The notes beneath the pieces are model-generated. The model saw nothing but the letters and a program-made list of their open reading frames with translations, did no database searches and had not been told where the DNA came from. The translations under genes and the position numbers were made by a program. Positions 40,479 to 52,539 of a stretch of 64,000 bases of DNA are shown one piece after another. Numbering within the stretch: position 1 is the stretch's first letter; each line of letters starts with the position of its first letter. Source of the stretch: Actinomycetota bacterium (GTDB lineage: Bacteria; Actinomycetota; Acidimicrobiia; Acidimicrobiales; Ilumatobacteraceae); assembly GCA_016871395.1 (NCBI GenBank), contig VFYV01000006.1:30900-94899 (forward strand), in the 5' to 3' direction.

Positions 40479-42644
40479 ATGAGCACCGAAGCCGAAGGTC
40501 GTGCCGGAGAAGTCGTTCGACTCGGCCTCGACTTGACCGGCGTTTGGAAGGTTTCGATCGCCTCCGACGATGCGTTGCGCACGAGCGTGGGACTGGACAC
40601 CGACGACTCCGAGTGGCCCGAGACGACCGTACCCGGACATTGGCAAGCCCACCCCCTTTTCGCGACCAGTAACGGTCCGTTGCTCTACCGCCGAGACTTC
40701 ACGATGCCGGCCCCCGTCGATGGAGAGCGTCGATTCGTGGTGGTCGATGGAATCTTCTACCAAGGTGACGTGTGGCTCGATGGCGCCTACCTGGGCGACC
40801 CCGAGGGTTACTTCATCCCGCACGCGTACGACGTGACGGCCCTTTCGCGACTGGACGACGAACACGTGCTGGCCATCGGTGCCACCTGTTCGCCCCAGCG
40901 AGACCGGAAGAACAAGCGGAACATCACCGGCGTCTTCCAGCATTGGGATTGCATCGACCCGCTTTTCAATCCCGGAGGTGTCTGGCGCGCAGTACGCATA
41001 GAGACCACCGGCCCCGTGCGCATCGACGCCTTGCGCGTGTTGTGCCGTGATGCCAACGAGGCGCGGGCGAATCTGCGTCTGCACGCCCGCCTCGACAGCG
41101 ACGGCGAACGGGCCGTGAAGGTGGTGACGTACATCGACGGTGAGGTGGCCGACGTGCAACGGCGCACGGTCGCCGTCGGACTCAACGAAATCGAGTGGGA
41201 CGTGGATGTGAGCCAACCGGCCTTGTGGTGGCCCTGGTCTCTCGGTGAGCAGAACCTCACCGATGTGCGCGTCGAGGTGGTGTGCGATGGCGTGACGAGT
41301 CACGTAGCCGATCGCCGCACCGGACTGCGCGAAGTCGCCATGCGCGACTGGGTGTACACCATCAACGGCGAGCGCCTGTTCGTCAAGGGTGCGAACTTGG
41401 CGCCCACTCGAGCCATGCTGGCCGATGCCACCGCCGACGAATTGCGCCGTGACGTCGAGTTGGCTCGTGACGCGGGACTGGATTTGTTGCGCGTCCACGG
41501 GCACATCTCGCGTCCCGAGTTGTACGACGCCGCCGACGAATCGGGCGTTCTGATCTGGCAAGACTTTCCCCTCCAGTGGGCCTACGCCCGACAGATTCGA
41601 CGTGAAGCGGTGCGCCAAGCCACCGAAGCCGTGAACATCCTGGGGCATCACCCGTCGATCATCACCTGGTGCGGGCACAACGAGCCGCTCTCGTTGCCCG
41701 TGGGCGATGGCAAGACCTTCGACATCAAGAAAATAGCCGTTCCGTTCATCGCAGGTCATCAACTTCCGTCGTGGAACAAGAGCGTGCTCGATCGCTGGTT
41801 GAAGCGAGCCCTCGAGAAAGCCGACGTCACCCGACCCGTCGTGGCCCACAGCGGCATCCTGCCCCATCTACCGCGAATGGAGGGCACCGACAGTCACTTC
41901 TATTTCGGTTGGTACCACGGCCAGGAACGCGACTTCCCCGGATTCGCGGCCATGCTTCCGCGACTCGTCCGTTTCGTCAGCGAGTTCGGGGCCCAGGCCG
42001 TTCCGGATTCTGCCGACTTCATGGAAGCGCATCAGTGGCCCGACCTCGATTGGGAACATCTGAGTGCGAGCCACGGTCTGCAAAAGTCGATCTTCGACGA
42101 ACGAGTCCCACCGACCACATTCGACACCTTCGACGAGTGGCGTCTGGCCACCCAGGTGTACCAGGCCGACGTCATCCGCTATCACATCGAGACTCTGCGT
42201 CGCCTGAAGTATCGACCCACCGGTGGTTTCTGCATCTTCGCCTTCAACGACGCCATGCCGATGGTCTCGTGGAGCGTGCTCGATCACGAACGGGTACCAA
42301 AAGTGGGATTCACCGCCTTGGCCGAGGCCTGTCGACCGGTGATCGTGGTGGCCGATCGGCCACCGGCACGAGTGCGACCCGGCGAGAAGGTGACGATGAA
42401 CATCCACGTGGTCAGCGATCGCCGTGAGAACCTGCAAGACGCCATCGTGACCGCGCGCGTGGAGGTGCCCCACGACGACAAGATGTGGAAGTGGGAAGGT
42501 GACATCGCCGCCGACGACTGCACCCGCGTGGGGGAAATCGAGTTCGTCGCCCCTTTCGCCGAGGGTGCGATCACGATCGATCTGACGCTCGAGTGCGGAG
42601 ACGTGGTGGCGACGAACCGCTACATCACGCACTCGGCGAATTGA
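40479..42644 (+). CDS. Glycoside hydrolase family 2, beta-mannosidase-like
   Basis: A 721-residue GH2 enzyme. The N-terminal sugar-binding domain has VPGHWQAHPLF and RRDFTMPA, followed by an Ig-like domain and the (beta/alpha)8 barrel with a long GLDLLRVHGHISRPELYDAADESGVLIWQDFPLQWAY. The acid/base Glu402 is in TWCGHNEPL, the nucleophile Glu502 in VSEFGAQAVP. This pattern is beta-mannosidase-like. No signal peptide is seen, so it is probably intracellular. Start ATG 40479 follows a TACGGT box (leaderless). Its stop is adjacent, without any gap, to the convergent sdhB stop. Confidence 0.87.
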   Translation: MSTEAEGRAGEVVRLGLDLTGVWKVSIASDDALRTSVGLDTDDSEWPETTVPGHWQAHPLFATSNGPLLYRRDFTMPAPVDGERRFVVVDGIFYQGDVWLDGAYLGDPEGYFIPHAYDVTALSRLDDEHVLAIGATCSPQRDRKNKRNITGVFQHWDCIDPLFNPGGVWRAVRIETTGPVRIDALRVLCRDANEARANLRLHARLDSDGERAVKVVTYIDGEVADVQRRTVAVGLNEIEWDVDVSQPALWWPWSLGEQNLTDVRVEVVCDGVTSHVADRRTGLREVAMRDWVYTINGERLFVKGANLAPTRAMLADATADELRRDVELARDAGLDLLRVHGHISRPELYDAADESGVLIWQDFPLQWAYARQIRREAVRQATEAVNILGHHPSIITWCGHNEPLSLPVGDGKTFDIKKIAVPFIAGHQLPSWNKSVLDRWLKRALEKADVTRPVVAHSGILPHLPRMEGTDSHFYFGWYHGQERDFPGFAAMLPRLVRFVSEFGAQAVPDSADFMEAHQWPDLDWEHLSASHGLQKSIFDERVPPTTFDTFDEWRLATQVYQADVIRYHIETLRRLKYRPTGGFCIFAFNDAMPMVSWSVLDHERVPKVGFTALAEACRPVIVVADRPPARVRPGEKVTMNIHVVSDRRENLQDAIVTARVEVPHDDKMWKWEGDIAADDCTRVGEIEFVAPFAEGAITIDLTLECGDVVATNRYITHSAN

Positions 42645-43421
42645 TCAGCCGCGGCTGAGTTCCTTGCGATTCTTCACTTTGGACTTGCGATAGTCCTTGT
42701 TCATGAGCGCGATCACGTCGATCGAGATCTCCTTGGGGCACGCCGCCTGGCACTCACCGTGGTTGGTGCACGACCCGAAGTACTCGTCCATGGTCTCGAC
42801 CATGGCCTCGACGCGCTTGTAGCGCTCGGCCTGTCCTTGGGGCAGGACGTTGAGATGGTTGATCTTGGCCGCGGTGAACAGGTTGGCCGCTCCGTTCGGG
42901 CACGCCGCCACACAGGCTCCACAGCCGATGCACTCGGCCGAATCCATGGCCGCGTCGGCCACCGGCTTGGGGATGGGGATCAGGTTGGCATCCGGAGCAC
43001 CACCGGTGGGGGCGGTGATGAATCCGCCCGACTCGATGATGCGGTCGAAGGCCGAACGGTCGACCATGAGGTCCTTGATGATCGGGAACGCCGAGGCGCG
43101 CCATGGCTCGATCACGATCTCATCGCCACTCTTGAACTTTCGCATGTGCAACTGACAGGTGGCGGTACGACGCTCGGGACCGTGAGCCTGACCATTGATC
43201 ATCAGCGAGCACGTTCCGCAGATGCCCTCTCGGCAGTCGTGGTCGAACACCACCGGCAGTTCGTCATCGGAGATGAGGCGCTCGTTCAAAACATCGAGCA
43301 TCTCGAGGAACGACGCTTCGTCACTGATCTCGTCGATGACATAGTCCTGGAATCGACCCGCGGTGTTGGGGCCGTCCTGACGCCAGATCTTGAGTTTGAG
43401 GTTCTTGAGATGGTTGCTCAC
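42645..43421 (-). CDS. sdhB: Succinate dehydrogenase/fumarate reductase iron-sulfur subunit
   Basis: A 258-residue subunit. CREGICGTC is the [2Fe-2S] motif near residues 64-72; [12 protein letters not shown] and [14 protein letters not shown] bind the [4Fe-4S] and [3Fe-4S] clusters. It connects FAD in SdhA to the quinone site. Starts at GTG 43421 overlapping the sdhA stop. It is the last gene of sdhCAB. There is no nucleotide between its stop and the GH2 stop; the two TGA codons form TGATCA. Role is standard: TCA-cycle and electron-transport step at the inner face of the membrane. Confidence 0.92.
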   Translation of the reverse strand: MSNHLKNLKLKIWRQDGPNTAGRFQDYVIDEISDEASFLEMLDVLNERLISDDELPVVFDHDCREGICGTCSLMINGQAHGPERRTATCQLHMRKFKSGDEIVIEPWRASAFPIIKDLMVDRSAFDRIIESGGFITAPTGGAPDANLIPIPKPVADAAMDSAECIGCGACVAACPNGAANLFTAAKINHLNVLPQGQAERYKRVEAMVETMDEYFGSCTNHGECQAACPKEISIDVIALMNKDYRKSKVKNRKELSRG

Positions 43422-45340
43422 TTGTAACTCCGGGTCGCGAGGTGGACGGCTTCGAACGTCAACTCTTCGGTGTGACGAACCGATTGGGTGGGTTCTCCGG
43501 TCCATTCCCAGGCGGCCACGTGCGCGAACTTGTCGTCGTCACGCAATGCCTCGCCCTCGTCGGTCTGGTGCTCGGCGCGGAAGTGACCGCCGCAGGATTC
43601 CTCGCGTTCCAAGGCGTCGCGACACATCAACATTCCGAGTTGGAAGAAGTCGTCCACACGACCAGCCTTTTCCAGTGTCTGGTTCAAGCTGGTGCCATCT
43701 CCGGTGACCCGCAGGTCCTTCCGGAATTCCTCGTACAGCGCAGGCAGTTCCGACAGGGCCTTTTCGAGTCCCTGTTGCGTGCGTTCCATACCGCAGTAGT
43801 CCCAGATGATGCGCCCGACTTCACGGTGGAAGAAATCCGGCGAACGCGTGCCCTTGATGCCGAGATAACCCTGGAAACGCTGGCGCGCGGCCTGCTCGGC
43901 CTCTTTGAAGGCCGGATGATCGGTGCCCGGAATGGGCTTGTTCAGCATGGGCGCCAGGTAATTGCCGATGGTGTACGGCAACACGAAGTAGCCGTCGGCC
44001 AGACCTTGCATGAGCGCCGAAGCGCCGAGACGGTTCGCACCGTGATCGGAGAAGTTGGCCTCACCCGCGGCGTACAGACCGGGGATGGTCGTCTGTAGTT
44101 CGTAGTCGACCCACAGTCCACCCATCGTGTAGTGCGAGGCCGGGTAGATGCGCATGGGCATGTCGTAGGGGTTCTCGCCGGCGATACGTTCGTACATCTC
44201 GAAGAGGTTGCCGTAACGCTCGGCGACCACGTGGCGACCGAGACGGTTGATGGCGTCGCTGAAGTCGAGATACACGCCGTTCTTCAACGGGCCGACACCA
44301 CGACCGGAGTCCACCGAACGCTTCGCCGCCCGCGACGAGATGTCACGAGGAGCCAGGTTTCCGTAGCTCGGGTACAGGCGCTCCAAGATGTAATCGCGCT
44401 CGTCCTCGGGAATCTCGGCCGCTGGACGGTTTTCGTCGGGGTTCTTCGGCACCCAGACGCGACCGTCGTTGCGCAACGACTCCGACATGAGGGTCAGCTT
44501 CGACTGTGTGGGGTCGCTCTGCGGGATGCACGTGGGATGAATCTGCGTGTAGCAGGGATTCGCGAACAGCGCGCCTTTGCGGTGCGCGCGCCACGCAGCC
44601 GTCACGTTGCAGGCCATGGCGTTGGTCGAGAGGAAGAACACGTTGCCATAACCGCCGGTGGCCATGACCACGGCGTGGGCGGCGTGGGACACCACGTCGC
44701 CCGTCATGAGATCTCGGGTGACGATGCCGGCACAACGACCCTCGACCGTGACGACGTCGACCAGTTCGGTGCGGTTGAACAAGCGCACGTTGCCCAGACC
44801 GATCTGCCGGGCCAGCTGCTGGTAGGCCCCCAGCAACAACTGCTGCCCGGTTTGGCCACGCGCGTAGAACGTGCGGCTCACCTGAGCGCCGCCGAACGAA
44901 CGGTTGTCGAGCAAACCGCCGTACTCGCGAGCGAACGGCACTCCTTGGGCCACCATCTGGTCGATGATGTTCACCGACACCTCGGCGAGGCGGTGAACGT
45001 TGCCCTCGCGGGCGCGGAAGTCGCCACCCTTGATGGTGTCGTAGAACAAGCGATAAACGCTGTCGCCGTCACCCTGATAATTCTTGGCGGCATTGATGCC
45101 GCCCTGCGCCGCGATCGAGTGCGCACGGCGCGGCGTGTCGTGGAACGTGAACGCATCCACCTGATAACCCAACTCGGCCAAAGTCGCCGCCGCCGAGGCA
45201 CCAGCCAAGCCGGTACCCACCACGATGACCTTGAACTTGCGCTTGTTGCCAGGTGCGACCAACTTCACGTCGCTCTTGTAGGTGCTCCAGGCGTCGGCCA
45301 CGGGGCCGCTCGGAATCTTGGAGTCGAGTGTGATCGTCAT
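43418..45340 (-). CDS. sdhA: Succinate dehydrogenase/fumarate reductase flavoprotein subunit
   Basis: A 640-residue flavoprotein, of the usual length for the Bacillus/Wolinella-like single-membrane-anchor type. [14 protein letters not shown] is the FAD Rossmann motif, the FAD-linking His region is [16 protein letters not shown], then HPTCIPQ, and substrate-binding [11 protein letters not shown] and [11 protein letters not shown]. It oxidises succinate to fumarate (or the reverse). Flanked by sdhC (24 nt) and sdhB (4-nt overlap). There is no tail peculiarity. Confidence 0.93.
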   Translation of the reverse strand: MTITLDSKIPSGPVADAWSTYKSDVKLVAPGNKRKFKVIVVGTGLAGASAAATLAELGYQVDAFTFHDTPRRAHSIAAQGGINAAKNYQGDGDSVYRLFYDTIKGGDFRAREGNVHRLAEVSVNIIDQMVAQGVPFAREYGGLLDNRSFGGAQVSRTFYARGQTGQQLLLGAYQQLARQIGLGNVRLFNRTELVDVVTVEGRCAGIVTRDLMTGDVVSHAAHAVVMATGGYGNVFFLSTNAMACNVTAAWRAHRKGALFANPCYTQIHPTCIPQSDPTQSKLTLMSESLRNDGRVWVPKNPDENRPAAEIPEDERDYILERLYPSYGNLAPRDISSRAAKRSVDSGRGVGPLKNGVYLDFSDAINRLGRHVVAERYGNLFEMYERIAGENPYDMPMRIYPASHYTMGGLWVDYELQTTIPGLYAAGEANFSDHGANRLGASALMQGLADGYFVLPYTIGNYLAPMLNKPIPGTDHPAFKEAEQAARQRFQGYLGIKGTRSPDFFHREVGRIIWDYCGMERTQQGLEKALSELPALYEEFRKDLRVTGDGTSLNQTLEKAGRVDDFFQLGMLMCRDALEREESCGGHFRAEHQTDEGEALRDDDKFAHVAAWEWTGEPTQSVRHTEELTFEAVHLATRSYK

Positions 45341-45364
45341 GTGATGGTCTCCTGATGGCCGGGA

Positions 45365-46138
45365 TCAGCCGACGATTCCGGCGAGAACTGCGATGGGGAA
45401 CGAAACGTTGCCGACGACGACGAGCGTCGAGATGCCCGTGGCGGCACTGGTGCGCCACTTGTTGAACCGGGGGTTGTTCCAACCGAGCGACTGGAAAAGG
45501 CTCCAGACGCCGTGGAACAAGTGGGTGCCCAACATGATGTTGGCCAACACGTAAAAGATGGCCACCGGCACCCGCTCCAGGCTGAAGACCACGGCGCCGT
45601 AAACATCCTTCAGGCCCTCGGCATCCTTGGAGCCCGTGTAGGTGTTGATGGAGCCGGCGCCAAAGGTGAGATCGAGCAGATGCCAGGTGACGAACAACAA
45701 CACCACGATGCCGGTCAGGCGCATGGATCGACTGGCGAAACTGGCAACTTGGTAGTCGCGCTCGCTCTGATACTTCACGGGGCGGGCCCGGCGGTTCAGC
45801 ACGGTCAGGGTGTACGCCGCGTGCAGGTGCAACAACAACATGGCGATCAAGCCACCACGCAGGATCCAGAGCATGACCTTTTCGGGCAGGATCGGGTAGA
45901 GCAACTTCTCCAGGAAGTGGGCGTACTGGTTCAGATCCGAGGCACCCATGTACATCTTGAGGTTGCCGATCATGTGGAACACCACGAAGCCGATGAGGGC
46001 GATACCACTGATGGCCATGGCGTACTTCTTGCCCACGGCGGTGCCGTAAAGGTCGAGGAGGAAGGGTTTGCGTTTGCGCGACACCCGGGCGACCGCGGTA
46101 CCCGAGACCGGTCCCCTCTTGGTGATTGTCTGCGCCAT
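45365..46138 (-). CDS. sdhC: Succinate dehydrogenase cytochrome b558 subunit
   Basis: A 257-residue five-helix membrane anchor. A basic N-terminus (RKRKPFLLDLYGTAVGKKYAMA) is followed by hydrophobic helices with heme-ligand His candidates in VVFHMIGNLKMY, LLLHLHAAYTL, VTWHLLDL and GTHLFHGVWS. This places the enzyme in the diheme, single-subunit b558 class (Bacillus-like). ATG 46138 with AAGGCG upstream is chosen. It is the first gene of sdhCAB, with a candidate promoter at 46208-46213 and an inverted repeat in the leader. Confidence 0.9.
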   Translation of the reverse strand: MAQTITKRGPVSGTAVARVSRKRKPFLLDLYGTAVGKKYAMAISGIALIGFVVFHMIGNLKMYMGASDLNQYAHFLEKLLYPILPEKVMLWILRGGLIAMLLLHLHAAYTLTVLNRRARPVKYQSERDYQVASFASRSMRLTGIVVLLFVTWHLLDLTFGAGSINTYTGSKDAEGLKDVYGAVVFSLERVPVAIFYVLANIMLGTHLFHGVWSLFQSLGWNNPRFNKWRTSAATGISTLVVVGNVSFPIAVLAGIVG

Positions 46139-46183
46139 CTCGTCCTGCGCCTTTCCCGAACGGCCCCGAAGAGCCACCAGTGA

Positions 46184-46199
46184 TTCACCGCTTGGTGAA
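46184..46199. promoter_or_regulatory. Inverted repeat in the sdh leader (operator or mRNA hairpin)
   Basis: TTCACC-GCTT-GGTGAA: perfect 6-bp arms, 4-nt loop. A TAGCGT box (46208-46213, minus strand) lies about 9 nt upstream, so the repeat is at or just after the expected transcription start of sdhCAB. It may be a repressor site or a 5' hairpin. Confidence 0.45.
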
Positions 46200-46345
46200 C
46201 ACTTCCGACGCTACCGCTCGGCCCCTCGCGACCCCGAAATTGTCCCCGACCTATCCGGCCCCAGAGCCAACAGTCACAAACCCACTCGCGCAGGCCGTTT
46301 TGGCGTCGAGGTCCTGCCATCTCGCTCGGGGGCCCTCGGAGTCTC

Positions 46346-46351
46346 TACACT
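46346..46351 (+). promoter_or_regulatory. Putative -10 box of pyrophosphatase gene
   Basis: TACACT, 61 nt before GTG 46413; an AGGAGAG ribosome-binding site follows at 46401-46407. Confidence 0.4.
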
Positions 46352-46412
46352 TCGGTCGCCCCTGGCCGGGCGGTCAACCCGACCGTCTTTGAGTGTCCCG
46401 AGGAGAGAACCG

Positions 46413-48785
<2,373 letters not shown>

Positions 48786-48805
48786 GCCCCGAACACTCGT
48801 CGAGG

Positions 48806-48841
48806 GAGCGCGCCGGGTCACCGGGGCGCTCTTTCGCTTTT
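48806..48841 (+). terminator. Rho-independent terminator after hppA
   Basis: Stem GAGCGCGCCGG / CCGGGGCGCTC (11 bp with one G-G mismatch), loop GTCA, then a T-rich tract TTTCGCTTTT. It lies 20 nt after the hppA stop. This is the clearest intrinsic terminator in the window. Confidence 0.8.
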
Positions 48842-48880
48842 CCCCGCCCACGTATCGGTGCGAGAACCCGTGTCGATCGG

Positions 48881-49522
48881 TCAGGATCGACGCGCCCATC
48901 CGTCGGGCGTCGCCACCAAGTCCAATACCGAACCATCGGGGAAGCGGAAAGGTATCCGGGCATCGAGATGAGCCAGGGCGACATCGAACGGATCGACCGA
49001 CAACGGTTCTGTCGACCAGCGGTGGGTACGAACCGAGTCGCATTCGTCGATGGTGATTCGACCGTCCCGCGTCTCCACCTCACCCAACAACACCCCGCGT
49101 TGGCGATATCCATCGGGTGTCGACTCCACCCTCGCCGTCGCGTACCACTCCAGATCACTGGCCACGGGCACGAGGGTGCCGCGCACCCGGCCCAACGCCT
49201 CGGCGGGATCGCCCAACTCGACCGCGAGGGTCTCGTTCCCGATGGTCCACTGCTCGAGCGCCGATTCGCAGGTGTACTCGGCCCACATGGCCTCGGCCTT
49301 GGCGATCATCGGGTCCGAACGACGCGGGATGTCGAACTCGACCACGTGCATCAACGGGTGGTCTCGTCGCCACCAACCCCAGCAATACCACGAGGTCGCC
49401 CCGCGTCGCAGTCGATACGAGGTGTACCCACCACTGGCGACCGTCGCGTCCCACCATGCGAACGACCACTCCTCGTGCAGGGCATCCGAATGCGCCCGTT
49501 CGTCATGATCGGAAACGGTCAT
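48881..49522 (-). CDS. Conserved hypothetical protein, Trp-rich lipocalin-like
   Basis: A 213-residue protein I do not recognise with certainty. It is Trp/Tyr rich (WSFAWWDATVASGGYTSYRL, TSWYCWGWWRRDHPLMHVVEFDI), which suggests a beta-barrel or lipocalin/CrtC-like small-molecule-binding fold. Acidic and Arg residues alternate in the second half. ATG 49522 is preceded by TAGTCT at 8 nt with no Shine-Dalgarno. It is divergent from an SCP2 protein by 21 nt; such a pair would be a lipid-binding theme. No function assigned. Confidence 0.62.
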   Translation of the reverse strand: MTVSDHDERAHSDALHEEWSFAWWDATVASGGYTSYRLRRGATSWYCWGWWRRDHPLMHVVEFDIPRRSDPMIAKAEAMWAEYTCESALEQWTIGNETLAVELGDPAEALGRVRGTLVPVASDLEWYATARVESTPDGYRQRGVLLGEVETRDGRITIDECDSVRTHRWSTEPLSVDPFDVALAHLDARIPFRFPDGSVLDLVATPDGWARRS

Positions 49523-49530
49523 CGTCCGGC

Positions 49531-49536
49531 AGACTA
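49531..49536 (-). promoter_or_regulatory. Putative -10 box of Trp-rich hypothetical gene
   Basis: TAGTCT on the minus strand, 8 nt before ATG 49522. Confidence 0.4.
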
Positions 49537-49543
49537 CGAAGTC

Positions 49544-49948
49544 ATGAGCAACGGCACCGTGCGCTACCTGAGCCTCGAGTGGATCGACGCCCTGTCCCGT
49601 GAAGTGGCCGCCAGCAGGGCGATGGCCGCGGTGGCCAACGAGCACACGGTGGGCATCACCCAGACGGTCACCGGAGGACCCGAGGGCGACGTCACGTATC
49701 ACCTGCAGATCGCCAACGGCGCGGCCGCCTTCGGACCCGGTGCCGCGTGGCCCGAGGACGTGCGTTTCGAGCAGCAGTGGGACACCGCCGTCGCCGTGGC
49801 CACCGGCACGCTCAACGCTCAGCAGGCGTTCATCACGGGGCGCATTCGCCTGACGGGTGATCAACAGAAATTGGGCGAGAGCACGCCGGTCTTTGCCGCG
49901 CTCGACGCGGTTTTCTCCACCGTGCGCGAGTCGACCGTTTACGAGTGA
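49544..49948 (+). CDS. SCP2 sterol-binding domain protein
   Basis: A 134-residue single-domain protein: YLSLEWIDALSREVAAS (first helix), GITQTVTGGPEGDVTYHLQIANGAAAF strands, and GTLNAQQAFITGRIRLTGDQQKL, the typical SCP2 C-terminal part. It binds lipids, fatty acyl-CoAs or sterols in a hydrophobic tunnel, without an enzyme function of its own. It has no signal peptide. It starts at ATG 49544 and its end overlaps the convergent MFS gene by 10 nt. A carrier for sterols is likely in view of the sterol genes elsewhere. Confidence 0.82.
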   Translation: MSNGTVRYLSLEWIDALSREVAASRAMAAVANEHTVGITQTVTGGPEGDVTYHLQIANGAAAFGPGAAWPEDVRFEQQWDTAVAVATGTLNAQQAFITGRIRLTGDQQKLGESTPVFAALDAVFSTVRESTVYE

Positions 49949-51132
49949 CTCCTTCGTGCGCCGCTGACCACCATCAGGGCCAGGCCACACAAGGCTCCTC
50001 CCACCAGATACGGGGCACCGATCGACACATTGTCGTACAACAAGCCTGCCAACGCCGGACCGGCTACGCGCCCCACCGCGTTCACGCCCTGCTGAAATCC
50101 CAACGCTTCACCACGACGATGATCGGGCACCCGGCCCGACACCAGTGCCGACAGGTTGGGAGTGACGAGACCCTGGCCCACGGTCAAAGAGAGCAGGGCC
50201 ACCACGAGCGACGGCCACTGTTCGGCCAGCGACAAGACCACCAGTCCGGCGGTGTTCAACGCCAGACCCGCTTGCACCGAACGTTCGGTGCCCCACGCGG
50301 CATTCACCGGCCGCACCAACAACGTCTGTACTCCCACCAACGTGAGTCCCACACCGACGAACACCGCCGCCACCCCGGCCTCGGTGAGGTCGAAGCGATC
50401 TCCCGCCAACAAAGAGAACGTGGATTCGAAGCCACTGAACGCCACGATGGCGACGAAGCCCGCCACCGCAAGGCCCCACAGACGCACCAAGACCTGCTCG
50501 GACTCCCGAGATTCGCGAACCATCACGCGCGCCTCCTCCGGTCGGGTCTCCGGCAGACGGAAGAACGCCACGATCGCATTGATCAATGCCACCGTGCCCG
50601 CCACGAAAAACGGTAGGTGTTCCCCGCCGAGGGCCGCCAAACCGCCCAATGCCGGACCCACGACGAATCCGACGCCGAAGGCCGCACCCAACAAGCCGAG
50701 GAGACGAGGTCTCTCCTCGGGAGCGGCAACGTCGGTGACGGCGCCCTGGGCCACGGCCACACTGGCTCCCGAGGCACCGTCGAGAATTCGACCGAGGAAC
50801 AACACCCACAATGCGCCCGCGGCCCCGGTGACGAACGATCCGATGGCCGTGCCGAGCAACGAGATGAGAATGACCGGCTTGCGCCCGATGCGATCGGACA
50901 ACTTCCCGAGAATCGGTGAGAAGACCAGCTGGGCCAACGAGAACGAGGCGAACAACAACCCGACCTCCAACCCACTGGCGCCGAATCGCTCGGCGTACCG
51001 ACCGAGGATGGGTACGACGATGCCGAAACCGACCAGGTCGAGAGCCACCGTGATCCAGATGGTGACGAAACCCTTGGGCAAGGATTCGCGCGTGACGCTC
51101 GTTATCCGTCGGGCCATCGCTGGTTTCACCAC
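49939..51132 (-). CDS. MFS transporter (TetA/DHA-like)
   Basis: A 397-residue 12-helix MFS carrier. The first helix is FVTIWITVALDLVGFGIVVPILGRYAERFG, followed by motif A GKLSDRIGRKPVILI and motif C-like GAAFGVGFVVGPALGG, which is typical of drug/proton antiporters. It would be an exporter. Starts at GTG 51132, 3 nt after the cysS stop, so both are in one operon. The coupling of a drug-type exporter with cysS probably has no metabolic meaning. Confidence 0.83.
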   Translation of the reverse strand: MVKPAMARRITSVTRESLPKGFVTIWITVALDLVGFGIVVPILGRYAERFGASGLEVGLLFASFSLAQLVFSPILGKLSDRIGRKPVILISLLGTAIGSFVTGAAGALWVLFLGRILDGASGASVAVAQGAVTDVAAPEERPRLLGLLGAAFGVGFVVGPALGGLAALGGEHLPFFVAGTVALINAIVAFFRLPETRPEEARVMVRESRESEQVLVRLWGLAVAGFVAIVAFSGFESTFSLLAGDRFDLTEAGVAAVFVGVGLTLVGVQTLLVRPVNAAWGTERSVQAGLALNTAGLVVLSLAEQWPSLVVALLSLTVGQGLVTPNLSALVSGRVPDHRRGEALGFQQGVNAVGRVAGPALAGLLYDNVSIGAPYLVGGALCGLALMVVSGARRSHS

Positions 51133-51135
51133 TCG

Positions 51136-52491
51136 TCAGCGACGAACGGTGGTGCCCTCCTTGTTCGTTTCGACGATCCAGCCGTCGCCCTGCAAGGCCG
51201 CGCGCAACGCATCGGCCGTGGCGAAGTCTTTGCTGGCGCGGGCGGCGTCCAATTCGGCGGCCAGCCGAAGGACGTCGCCCGGAACGTCGGAGGCCCGCTT
51301 CAGATCGAGACCGAACGCCGCACACATCGAACGAACCGCGGCCACCAACGCCGGGGCCGATGCGTCCGCCGCATCGAGTGCGGTATTGGCACGACGCACC
51401 GTCTCGAACAACAGTGCCGCCGCCGATGGCGTGTCGAGATCGTCATCCATGAAACCTCGGAAACGCTCGATGACGTCGGCTTCGGGATCGACCGTCGGCG
51501 CATGTTGCGACCGAGCAGCGAAGGAATCGAGGCCCCCAAGGGTGTTCACCGCACCGTCGATGTTGTCTCGGCCGATACGCACCGGACTGCGGTAGTGCGT
51601 CTGCAGCAGCAGCAATCGATAGGCGCGCGCGTCGTAGTGCTGGAGTAGGTCGAGCAGATTGGCCACGTTGCCGAGGCTTTTCGACATCTTCTCGCCCTCG
51701 GTGTCGACCACGAAACCGTTGTGCATCCAGTGGTTGGCGAATTCACGCCCGAGCGCCACCGCCTGAGCGCGCTCGTTCTCGTGATGGGGAAACTTCAGGT
51801 CCATCCCTCCGCAGTGAAGATCGAAGCCGTCACCCAGGATCGACAAACTCATCACCACGCATTCGCTGTGCCAACCGGGACGACCATCACCCCACGGCGA
51901 CCTCCACGACGGTTCACCGGGCTTGCTCAACTTCCACAAGGCGAAGTCCGCCGGGTGTCGCTTGTTGTCGGCACCGAACACCTCGCGGTCGCCGCCTCCC
52001 GAGAGCATGTCTTCCAGACTTTGGTGAGCCAGTAAGCCGTAGTCGGGCACCTTCGAGACGCTCAGGTAAACGCCGTCCTCGGTGACGTAGGCGTTGTCGC
52101 GCTCGATGAGGGTGGCGATCATGTCGACCATCTGTTCCACGTACTCGGTGGCGTGCGGGACGTCGGTCGGCCGCAACACGTTCAACTTGCCCATCGCGTC
52201 GAACCAGACGTTCTCACACTTGTGGGTGATGTCCTGCCACGGACGGCCTTCCCGGTTGGCGCGGTCGATGATTTTGTCGTCGATATCGGTGATGTTGGAG
52301 ACCAGGCGCACCTCGAGGCCGGACCATTCGAGGTACCGACGCAAGATGTCGTAGACGAGTGTGGCCCGACCGTGACCGAGATGGGGCGGACCGTAGACCG
52401 TGGGGCCGCACAGATAAATACCTACCTTGCCCGGAGTGCGCAAACGAAGTTCACGAACTTCCGACGTGGCGGTGTCGTACAACCTCAACAT
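51136..52491 (-). CDS. cysS: Cysteinyl-tRNA synthetase
   Basis: A 451-residue class I aminoacyl-tRNA synthetase. YLCGPTVYGPPHLGHGRA is the HIGH region with the first zinc Cys; GWHSECVVMS, LHCGGMDLKFPHHENE carry the other zinc ligands; KMSKSLGN is the KMSKS loop. The C-terminal DALR-like part is shorter than average. Length and motif set agree with CysS rather than MshC. A TAGGCT box lies 6 nt before ATG 52491: probably leaderless. It is divergent from valS across 48 nt, forming a compact synthetase pair. Confidence 0.92.
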   Translation of the reverse strand: MLRLYDTATSEVRELRLRTPGKVGIYLCGPTVYGPPHLGHGRATLVYDILRRYLEWSGLEVRLVSNITDIDDKIIDRANREGRPWQDITHKCENVWFDAMGKLNVLRPTDVPHATEYVEQMVDMIATLIERDNAYVTEDGVYLSVSKVPDYGLLAHQSLEDMLSGGGDREVFGADNKRHPADFALWKLSKPGEPSWRSPWGDGRPGWHSECVVMSLSILGDGFDLHCGGMDLKFPHHENERAQAVALGREFANHWMHNGFVVDTEGEKMSKSLGNVANLLDLLQHYDARAYRLLLLQTHYRSPVRIGRDNIDGAVNTLGGLDSFAARSQHAPTVDPEADVIERFRGFMDDDLDTPSAAALLFETVRRANTALDAADASAPALVAAVRSMCAAFGLDLKRASDVPGDVLRLAAELDAARASKDFATADALRAALQGDGWIVETNKEGTTVRR

Positions 52492-52497
52492 GCAACG

Positions 52498-52503
52498 AGC
52501 CTA
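52498..52503 (-). promoter_or_regulatory. Putative -10 box of cysS
   Basis: TAGGCT on the minus strand, 6 nt before ATG 52491, no Shine-Dalgarno. Confidence 0.5.
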
Positions 52504-52525
52504 CGCCCTCACGTCGCTCCACCGA

Positions 52526-52531
52526 TAGCCT
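52526..52531 (+). promoter_or_regulatory. Putative -10 box of valS
   Basis: TAGCCT, 8 nt before ATG 52540, no Shine-Dalgarno. Confidence 0.45.
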
Positions 52532-52539
52532 TTCACTTC

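Noticed and set aside
40473..40481. ATG-TCA-TGA mini-ORF in front of the GH2 gene
   Set aside because: Two codons only, overlaps the real ATG 40479, and the TACGGT box spacing fits the real start.
42639..42650. TGATCA at the GH2/sdhB junction as a regulatory palindrome
   Set aside because: It arises from two abutting TGA stop codons on opposite strands; no longer arms.
51136..52491. MshC (mycothiol ligase) instead of CysS
   Set aside because: KMSKS loop and the C-terminal extension with DALR-like helices are those of CysS; MshC is shorter.
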